Origin: Cheiracanthium punctorium
Taxonomy: Eukaryota; Arthropoda; Arachnida; Araneae; Cheiracanthiidae
Assembly (NCBI GenBank): GCA_038373885.1
Contig: JAWZYV010016568.1
Location: 124,001 to 188,000, forward strand
Length of the DNA: 64,000 nucleotides
Direction of reading: 5' to 3'
In this document: positions 49,601-60,600 of the stretch, one piece after another
How positions within the stretch are numbered: the stretch's first letter is position 1
How the letters are laid out: each line of letters opens with the position of its first letter
The notes under the pieces: generated by a model
What the model saw: only the letters and a program-made list of their open reading frames with translations
Database searches by the model: none
Told to the model about the DNA's origin: nothing
Program-made: the position numbers and the translations under genes

Positions 49601-52600
49601 AAACTGATATGGATCTAGTTGCCAGGATCGCTGTTGTTGCTACCGATATTCGGGAAATGCCTGGTATCTTTGCAAATGTGCTTCAGTCCCTATTCTATAG
49701 GTGTACAGCCTGCATTACAGCCGTCAGATGCTCTTTTGAGCAATTTCTTTGAGCATGTACATCAATTCCATTACTTTTAATATTTTCTAAAGTATCACCT
49801 TATTTGTGTCTTAGTTTTCCACTGGCACATTTAAAGAATTGCCCTTTTTAACTTCTCGCTGCTTGTTTCGACCAATCTTTTACATCATTTACAATGCTAC
49901 TTACCAGTGCGTTATTTGCATTTCGCTGATACTAAATTTAGTCGTGTAGATGCGTTCTATCACTCCTTAAAGTTTTGTCTACTTTTTCAGACTCATCCCC
50001 CTAAAGGCAAAGCCTTCTGTGGAATATTTAATCAATCTGTTCCAGTCAAATTGGGTGTTTTCAGCAAGTGCCTTTTTCAGTTGCTTTCATAATTTTTTTA
50101 AACAAGAAAATTTATCACTGTTTTTTTTTTTTTTTTTTTTCTAGAAGTGTGAAGAGTTTGCATTACCCTCCCTCATTGGAGGATGTCTTCAAAATGTCCT
50201 GAAATTGTATTTTTGGATGTGTTTGTTGCATGTTAAATTTTACTGAACTTTATGGATCTTTTTACAGGGCTCGGCCCGAGTCACTTTTCTCATATTTTAC
50301 TTCCTTGTACGGATTATAAGGAAGTAATGTGATCCCGAAAAAATTTGATGAAAAAAGATTTTGACTATCTCTAAATTTACTTTTTAAGAATCTTTTCGAT
50401 GCATCTCATCATAAGCTAGCATGCACAATCCTATAAATGTGTCTGCAATTCATTTTGATCAGTGTCTATTTTGTCCAGTTTTTCCATGCTGTCTGTACAT
50501 ACGTATGTATGTAACTCACATATCTCAAACTATTCATCCTAGAATGTTGAAACTTTAGGATTGTTCTAGCATCTAGTTGTGCATCTCCCCTTTTGGTCTC
50601 AATTGAATGGATAGTTTATGTACAGGACCCCCCAAAAGATTCGAAATGCATCATGCTCCATGGGGCAAAATTCAGTAAACTCGCATATCTCAAACTATTA
50701 GTTGTAGAATGTTGAAACTTTATATTTAGGATTGTTGCAACACTAGTTGTGCACCTCCCCTTTCGGTTCCAGTTGACTGGATAGTTTATCTACAAGGCTG
50801 CCCAAGAGATTCTAAATCCATTATGCTGTACGGGCCGAAAATCATTAAAGCATATTTTAGAGGTATTGGGCTATTTCAAACAACTCAGAAGTGATATATG
50901 CTGTAAAGAGTTACAAAATGAATTTCTGCATTAAAAAAAGTGTCTTTATCATTTATAGTTCTGCTACAGGAACATTCAAAAAATTTCCAATACATTACGG
51001 TCAATGGCAATTTTAGGGGCATTCATCCATTTCAAGCACAATACAGTCCTACCATATAAGTTAGGTAATGGTCAGACTGCAGTCACGTGCCTCCCTCAAC
51101 AACTATGCCAAAAGTTGCCAAGCATTGCGACTTTTGGTGTATGTATAACTTTCAAATCTCAAACTATTAGTAGCAGAATGTTGAAATTTCATATATAAGA
51201 TTGGTGTAACATCTAGCTGTGCATCTGGATTTTTGGTTCTAATCTACTATAGAGTTTATTTACAGGACCACCGAAAAGAATTTCAATACTTTAATGTCGA
51301 TGGACATCTTCAATATAATACAACTGTAGACAGTCATTGTTTCTCCCATGCCCAGTCAGTCGTCGACCGTGGCGAGTTTTGCTGAAATATCGCCAAGTTT
51401 GGTGATAGTCATTTAGTCCATGTCCAAAATATTGCCATTTTTCATTGTCCTTGGTGAGTTTTGGCAAAATATCACAAAATTTGGCTATAGTCAGTCATTG
51501 TTTGGTCCATGCTTAAAATCTCGCCATATGTCGTCTACTATGGCGAGGTGTGCTGAAATATCACCAAACTTGGCACCGAAAATTATTTCGAATTCTGTAT
51601 AACTCTAAAAACTTGACCCGTAGAATTTTGAACTTTTGTTTTTAGAACTATTGTAATATCTATTTTCAATATCTTTTTTGACTGCAATCGATTGAGAGTT
51701 CATTTACAGGGTCAGCCAAATGACTTGTAAATACATTAAGGTGTATGGATGCATTCAATTCATTTAAAGTCTGTGGTCAATGACTACTTTGGCTATCCCC
51801 AAAAATCTCCCAAACTATCTCAATCTTGTCGGCTTTTAGTGAAATATCAAGAAAGTGTCGGAAGGAAATCTTTCAAACTGAACTCAGCATGGCGATATCG
51901 AAAGATTTGGCTAGAAATTGCTAAACTTTATTGATACTTTATCTCTTTGAAACAAAATAAGTATAGAAGTGCACAGGAAAAGTTTTGATTTAATAGAAGT
52001 GCAAGGAAGTCATGTGTTGTCCACATCAGATTTTTTTAACGTATAATCAAAGTTCATTCAAACATATCCAGAAATCAAAACTAAATCCTCTCAGACTGTT
52101 CTTATGTCTTGTCGTTTTTTTTTTTTTTTAAATCTGGGCTCTCAGAGAAAAGAATAGTTTTAAACAGGTTGTCCCTCCACACACCTCCTGTCAGCCCGTA
52201 AATCATTTTGTTTTGAATGACTCAATTTTCTAGGAACAAATAAATAGTTTATGAAGCATGTAAGAAATATAACTTATAGTTTAACGCTTCTTTTAAATTC
52301 ATAAGTAACTGATTCATGAAGTCAGTTTTTGTAGTCTTATGTGTTTCAGAGTTTCTTGTAAAAAAGTTTTTAACAAATAGCATGTTAATGTCATAAATGA
52401 TGCCTTTAACATAATAAATTTAAGTCACTTTAGTCAGTCATTTTTCTCACTAGTTTTGTTCCTACGGCTTGGGCTGATCCCTGTTTTTGAGATACCAGGG
52501 ATACACCCCCCTGCCTTGCCAAAAAAGGTTGAATTTCAAAAATCCTCGGTATGTAACATATAAACTTCACATGCATGTAAAATTTTATTAGCTTAAAGTT

Positions 52601-54652
52601 TCAGCTAGGCAAAATAATTGCATACTTGTCAACTCTTATGCTTTCGGCATAAACTTGCACTTTTTAAAAGATTTAAGATTTTACACAATGAGGTTATATT
52701 TTTGCTTTTTAATGAGTTATGAAGTTTAAGAAATATTTTGATAAAATATTGCAATATAATAAAATTTGATTATAAAATTACTCAACATATTTAAAAAAAT
52801 AATCTAATTAAAATTTATCCTTCAGTGGGGAAACTCATGTTTAGCTTATTCTGAAATTACCAAATTTTAGTCTTCCTCCTTTCATATTGACAAACTCTGC
52901 TGTTTGTTAGGAAAAATTTAAGTATACTTTAGCATCGTAATTTCATTCCTTTTCTATCAGTCTTGAAAAGAAACATTTTTGATTTGGTATATTTTTATTT
53001 GAACCTCTTAATATCATAAGAGTAAAAATTGATTTCAATTTTGAATTATTTTTTAATGTTATTTAAAATGTAGGAAAAAAAATTCATTGAAGGGACAAGT
53101 TCAAATACAAATGAAAATTATACATAAGGAAAATGTAACAAAGAATATTTTGATTAGAAAGTATGTTTGCGAAAGCAATTAAAGACTTAAACTTAACATG
53201 TTTATGCTTTAAAACAAAGTTTAGGTATCATTTCACAATACTGTCTTAGATATTACTTATCTGTTTAAAACTATATAAATTGATCGTTCAGTGTAAATGA
53301 ATGTTTTTTTATATAATTAAACTTTAATTTTTTCTTTTAGAAATGTACTTTAAGTGTATATGTTATGTAAATATATTTTTAATATTTTATTCTATTTAAA
53401 ATGTGCAAATTGTTAAAACTAAAATGGTATCTTGTAAGTTTATTTGAAGCATTAAAAATGCAGTTTAGTAGAAATTAAGTGTCTTAAGTATTATTTGGTT
53501 AAAAACAATTAAAAATGTCAATTGTTTGGCAAAAACATGTAACATGTCATTAGTGCACTATTGACATTCTGTATATCTTTTTTACAAATCATGAAAAATG
53601 TAATTAGCTCAATATTTTAAATCTTGGGAACTTCAGAAGCTGGAAAGTATGAAATTGACACAAGAAAAAACCAGTGACATATTCATATTTTTTTACCCCC
53701 TAAATGAACCTTTAATTTGCTTTTTTGATATACACGGAAACCTTTATAATTAATATGGTAAATTTTTGTCTATTTTAAATTTTACATTACATGCAAACAA
53801 TAAAGAAAATCATTTCATTGACCAATTTTATATTTAAATTTTGAGAGCTGAATATTTGGTATTGGACAAACGGTGGTGGCTCGTGACCTGTTTCAGTGGT
53901 GGGGCCCGGAGGAGGAAAAAAAAAGTGCCCCTTAAAATCAAAAAAGTATATATACAAATAGACCAACCTATCCCCACATGCACAATCACTTTAAGTGCTT
54001 TTTTTAATGGATAGTATTAAAATGCATGCATTTTCTTAATGAAGGTAAATTATTGAAAACACGGTCTTACATAATAGCAAGATGGTACTTTGATTGAGAC
54101 TGTGATTAGTCGGTGGGGCCAGGCCCCTTTGGCCCTTAATGATGAACCGCCACTGTGGACATATCACTATCTAGATCTCGGAATTTATACATTTTATGCT
54201 TTACAGAATAAGACATCTATTTGAAATAGTACTAAATTAAGTGCTTGGTTTTAAAGATTAATTCTTAAATTTCAGTTCATATCATCATTGCAACACCTGG
54301 ACGAATACTAGATTTAATGGAAAAAAATGTTGCCAAGATGGATAAATGTAATGTTTTAATTCTAGATGAGGTGAGCAATTTTTATTTTTTGTTACAAACC
54401 ATTTTTTGCAGAAAAAGTTTTTGCTTTTCTAATGCTTTTCATTTCTTTGAATAATAGGCAGATAAACTTCTTTCTCAAGACTTCAAAGGAATTTTAGATA
54501 AAGTTATTAGCTTCTTGCCTCTTGAAAGACAAATTCTTTTATATTCGGCCACATTTCCTCTTACTGTAGAACAGTTTATGGTAAGTTGTAGTATTGCTAA
54601 TATACTTAACAAGAGTAATAGGTTTTTGAAAGTTTAGTCTCTCATTGCTGTC

Positions 54653-54696
<44 letters not shown>

Positions 54697-57600
54697 AAGT
54701 TGCATTGAATTTATCCGGGACCCCCTGGGCACTCCCCTTGAATATATCTGTGCACACACACATACATCAATGTATAAATGTGATATTGAATGTGTATTGA
54801 ATACATGTGTGATAATTTATACATGTGTGATATGTTCACTCATTATGAAAAAATATTCATGTCATTTAGAAAGTTTAACTGTGAAGATAAAACAATTTTT
54901 GCAATGATTCTCAAATCTTTGAGACTTTACATAGTATAGTCCTCTAATATTGCATAATAGAAGAGCTTGCATTTATAATTTTACTCAAAAATTGAGTTCT
55001 AGAAAAATCTTATTTATGAAGTAATTTTTTAAAAGTTCAAAACATATCAAACTTGGGTAATTAATTCTAAGTTACATTTATACAATAACCCTTTTTGCTT
55101 ATTTATCTTAGTTAGGGCCAGTATAAAGTACAATTGTTCAGATTTAGTTAAACTAGTTCTTGATTCCGTTAAGGCTTATTAAAATAATGGAAACGAAGCA
55201 TAATTCACAAATTCAAAGAAGAAACTATTAATATCTAGTGTACAGTTCATAACAAATTGCCAAAAATGCTTATTTGCTAGTTTGTCTTTAGGGGTGTATC
55301 AATCAATAGAATATCATTCCCAGAAATAATTTGAATTACTTTTGTAACTTTTTCATTTAAATTGCACTGTTTATTTCCATATTCTTGTTTAAAATGTTTA
55401 TCATTTAGTGTGTGTGTAAAAATGGTTAAAAAATCCAATAAAAACTGTGATGCTACCAATTAAAGTACTGTGGAGGGGAAAAAAAAAAGCTTGATAAAGA
55501 CTTAAAGAAATAATTGAACAAATATATGCAATGGGTAAAATTAACTTGCCTTGAATTTGAGTGAACTACCAGCATAGTATTGTTTAAATGTTTTTGCCAC
55601 ACTTTCAACAACTTTTTCTAGGGATGGACACGAGACAAAAAACAAGAGTCTTGCAGAACTGTCCCCGAAATTTTTTTTTTTAATTGAAGGTTATTTGATC
55701 TCTGGCCCTAGGTTTGCCTAATAGTAAAACTGTCCTCGGATGCTCATAGCCATAACTGAACTGAACTGTACTTTCCCAATCTATAGGGTGGTTATAATTA
55801 ACTTCCTCAATAAACATCATTCTGCAGCTAAAGATGCTGAGATTTACATCAAATTTGGTGCATTGACTATGCATGAGATGCACTCAACAAAGTTTTTAAG
55901 AAAGTTTAGTTCAAAAAAATATCCTTTAGTTAGTGCTTTGCATGGCGAAATTGGCTCAAAAAATGACCCAAATTAGTTCAAATGCTTGAAAGCTGTAATG
56001 TTAAAATCTTTTGTACATTTTGAATAAGCCATTTCCATTGTTAAATTTGCTATTTGTCATGCAGAGTGCTGACTAGCAGACATTTTCTGAAGAAATTTTT
56101 TTCAAATATCTTAATCTCATGTATAGCCTGTATACCTAATTTGGTTGAAATCCATTCACCCATTTTAGCTGTAAAAACCTGTTTATAGGGGAAGCTTAGT
56201 TATACGCACTCTGTGTAGTTGCCAAATGACTATTTTAGGAAATCCCAATAATCTCATTAATTTTGTGTTATCTCATTACTTTTAAATTTATTATTGATTT
56301 TGTGTCAATTAAAAAATTTTACAAAAAAATTTTATTGTACATTTAGCAGGGTGTCCACCAGCGACTAAAAAGGCAACTTTTGCTACTAATTTAAAGATTG
56401 GTTGACTATTTTGATCAGAAAATGGCATTTTCATGCTATCTTAAAGTGTTTGGCTACTTGTACCTTACTCCAGGCAGATCATTTGAAAATCGGATTTGTT
56501 TTTGACAACTCCCCTTTTCTTTCAAATTTTGCTCTTTTGATCATTCACCAAACATTCTAATCTAGTTTTTTAAATGTGGTATAAAAATAAATGTACTATA
56601 TGCTCTGTTGATATAGTACAAGAAGTTTTTTAATTTTTCATTTTATTCGTTCCTTCTTAAGTGAAGGTAAATGACATCGTATTTTTCTTCTGAAAGGGAT
56701 GGTGGTCAAGGAAAAGGTTGGTAACCTGTGCACTAACATATAACGATATTGTTAAATGATGAAGCAATGAAACTGAAAAGAGTACTACACACTGGAAAGA
56801 AGAGCAAGCTTACTGCTACTGTAAATTATCCAAATCTCTAACTGGGAAATCATTAAAACATTTAGATTTTAAAGTGTTGAATGTAGAATTTTCTCCAGTT
56901 TTTGAAGTTGGTTGAAAAAGTTAGTGAAGCCTCAAAATTCGAAGTGTGATATTAAGACGATTATTGGCATCTCAAAATGAAAAATATCAAACTTTCTTTG
57001 TAGAGTTGTCAGTATTGTGTGGTACAATTATGATTCATGGCCCTAAGTTTTTTCTTTCTGTTCTCTTCAGTTATAATTACTTTGAATAAATGCTTCTTAA
57101 AAAGATTTAAAGTAAAATTAACATTTGTTTTGTTTAAGTTTCTCTGGTTGAGTTATTCATTCTAGTCTGAGTTTCATGTATGGAAAGATAACTCCTTCAA
57201 AGTGTAGAAAAGTTTTAAATTGCATAAATTAACATTTTTGCAGTCGTATGTCCCCCCAGCCATCAAAGCTGTTTCACATTTCCAGTCATGTCTGCTCTCA
57301 GCCACAACACAGCATTTCTACAAACCTAGCCTCTCTACGATAGTATCCCCCCCCCCCCAAAAAAACCATGATCGGACTTATACATGAAAAAACAATCCAA
57401 TAACAATAATGATTAATATAATTTTAATTAGTTATTTCTATTAATTTAATGGATTTTTATTTAATTGATTTTTGTAATCAGTTGTTTTAAATTAGATTTA
57501 GAATAAACAAATTGTTTTTCAAATTCTGAAACCCAATCCCTTCCTCTGATAAAACCCAAAAAACCCGGGTTTTTAACAACCCTGCTCAGGGGCAGGACTT

Positions 57601-60600
57601 GTTGCAGAGGGGCTAGTCTCGTGAAATTAATCCTGATCAGTAAGACACCAATTCCCAAATTTAAATGACTGCAATGAGTTAAAATAGGATGGCCACCAAC
57701 AAGTAGAATTTGGGAATTTAGTTTATAACCGATTTTAAAATTTTTCATAAAAGTGGGAACTGAACATGTTTTTCACTGATGTAAGGTCTTTTTACTTCCT
57801 TGTACAGAGTATAAGGAAGTAATGTGATAGTAAAAAAAAATTAGAGCCAGATTTCAACGAAAAAGACCTTAACTGCCTCTAAATTTAGTTTTAAGAATTT
57901 TTGCAATGCATCTCATCGTACGTTTGCATGCATGTTCATATAAATGCATGTAAAAGCCATTTTAACTGATTTCTCTTCTATTTTGACCAGTTTCTCCATC
58001 CTGTCTGTACATCCGCATGTTTGTAACTTGGATCTCAAACTATTGGTCGTAGAATGTTGAAACTTTATATTTAGGATTGTTGTAAAATCTAGTTGTGCAT
58101 CTCCTTTGGTCCCAATCAACTGGATAGTTTATCTACAGGGCCACCCAAAAGATTTTAAATACATTATGTTCTATGGACAGAAATTCATTAAAGCATATTT
58201 TAGAGGTATTGGGCTATTTCAAACAACTCAGAAGTGATGTTGTCAAGGGTTACAAAATGAATTTCTCCATTGAAAATAGCAATTTTTTTTTAATTTATTG
58301 TTTTGCTACAGGAACACTCAAGATTTCCAACACATTACAATCGATGTCAGTTTTAGAGACATTTGTCTATTTCTAGAACAATACTGTCCTACCATATAGC
58401 TGGGTAATCATCCAACAATGATCATGCGCCTACTTAAATTATGCCAAAAGTCGGCAAGCTTAACGACTTTTAGTGTACAGGTGTATGTATTTAACTCTAT
58501 CTCCAAAACTGTACAGCTTTAGTATGGTCCCTTTGGCGCGCTTTATTTTTGGCGACTTTTTTTGGCGCGATAAAGGATGCCAATATGGTAACCCCGCCGT
58601 CGGATTCTCCGGAGCGGTAACCCTAACCTCGGGCTAAAAGTGGATTCTTCCGTGACGTCCAAATGCGCTCGTGTTCGTCTGGCAAATCGTGATCATTTGT
58701 TCCTTTCATGAACTTTTTGAGCCCTGTGTATTTCTTAGCGCGGGAGGTTCGTTCAAATGGTTGATCTGCCATGTGCTTTATGGTTTTATTTTAATGGCTT
58801 TATTTTACATTAAATTTTATTATTATTTAATTATTTTTGAAATTTAAAACGGCTGTTCAGGTTCATACTGACTGTTTACATACAGTTTTGTATGAATAAG
58901 CATTCTTTTGATAGTACGTTTCAGAATAATATTTGCGTTCTCCATTGTTTATTTGTTAATGGTAGGAGCAACAAATAATTCCGTTATTAATATAATATTT
59001 GATATTTTGATTTTATTATTTCAATATTGAAACAATTTAGCGATTTTAATTAAGGTACGAGATAAGCATTGTTCGTTATGATTTGAATTAGTTCTTTATT
59101 TTGCTTACGTAGTCTTTTGTCAGAATGCTAAAATGTATTTTAATTTTTTTTTCTTATTTTGTGAGGTATTGCCTTTAGAATATTATTTGTTTGCATTGTT
59201 TAATTTAATCAACTAAAAAGAGAAAGGGGGGGGTTGAGGGGGGGCACAGCCCCCCTCACACAAAAAGAAAAGTTATTAAATTTTATTAAACCGAATCTAT
59301 ATGTACATGCAAGCTTGTTATCTGTTTAATTTTTTTTTCATAAAAATATTTAAAAGCCATTAAAATAAATCATAGCAAAATTAACGGCGACGATCAATTA
59401 TCTCGGAACCAGTGCCATCCGATCCGCCATATTGTTTACAATTGGCATCGGCAAGGCAAACTTGGGTTGGCGACAAGATTTTGTCGCCAAATCAAAAAAT
59501 CGCCAAAAAGGGACCATACTAAAGCTGTTCCCTATTGTAATATGTAACTGCACCTTTTTTTGATTGCAATCAACTGGGTAATTAATGTACTGGATCTGTC
59601 AAATGACTTTAAATACATTAAGGTGTATGGATACATTCAATTAATTGAAAGTCTGTGGTCAATTATTACTTTGGCTATCCCCAAAATCTCGCAGAATATC
59701 TAAAGCGCGTCAGCTTTTAGTGAAATTTTAGTGTCTGAAGGAAATCCTTCAGATTTAATGAATCTTGGCGATATCGAAATATTTGGCTAGAAATCGCTTA
59801 ACTTTACTATTACTGCAGTATTTATCTTTCAAACATAAGTTTAGTGTGCTGAAAATATTTTTGATTTAATAAACGTGCAAGGAAGTAGTGTTGTCCACAT
59901 GAGATTTGTTTTTTCTTTGAACATGTGTGTAAATTTTCTATTAACAGCCTGCTTGAGTAGTTTATTTTATTGGTAAAGTTATTATTTGTTTTTTTTTTTT
60001 GCATTTTTAAGACTTGAAAGATGTTAATCATTGTTTTCAACATTTTTTTCAGAGCTTTAATATCTGTTATATATATTTAATACTATTGATTGAATTATTT
60101 TGTATGTTTATTTAGCAAAAATAGTTAACTTGCAATTTATTGCAAATACATTTTGAATCCTAATGAATCGGACTGCTTTGTTGTTCAAATTTATATTAAA
60201 AAACCCAGAAAATTTGGCAGGAAATCCTAAATAGTTAACAAAATATCCTTGTAATTAACAAATTCAAGAAATTAGGACTCCTGCTGGTTGCTTTATCACA
60301 TTCAATATTAAACTAATGTACTGTTATTCATTCTTTCTTTGGATTGTACTTTATTCATTAACTGGTGCATTAGCTTTAATTTACACGCAGAGTTTATTTT
60401 TTTGTAAAAGTAAGCCTATTTTAAATGGATTTTGAAATTGGGGTGAAAAATGAGAGCTGCTATGAGATGAGCTTTAACTGCAGGATTTTGAGATTTTTTT
60501 CATTTGAAACTTGGCATGTTTGTAAATTTATTTCTGTCAAACTTCATAAAGTTTACAACTTAACATTGTCAAAGTTAATTTGCTATATCTTATTAACAGA

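Larger units (their letters stand above)
46900..50000 (+). mobile_element. Mariner/IS630-like transposon relic with DUF4817-type transposase
   Basis: Inverted arms at 46905-47000 and 49895-50000 share (as read at right) ACTAAATTTAGTCGTGTAGA, ATCACTCC and AAAGTTTTGT. Between them are an N-terminal segment (47064-47345) and a catalytic segment (49290-49780) of one transposase type, separated by about 1.9 kb of unrelated AT-rich DNA. Ends are approximate. Confidence 0.65.
44103..54275 (+). other. me31B: me31B intron (10.2 kb)
   Basis: Donor GTAAGT, acceptor AATTTCAG. Repeats are listed separately. 44970-45935, 47400-48880 and 52030-53860 are AT-rich with no recognised gene; 52620-52660 resembles the left TIR of the 32116 hAT family (CATACTTGTCAACT) without a partner. 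Confidence 0.65.
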
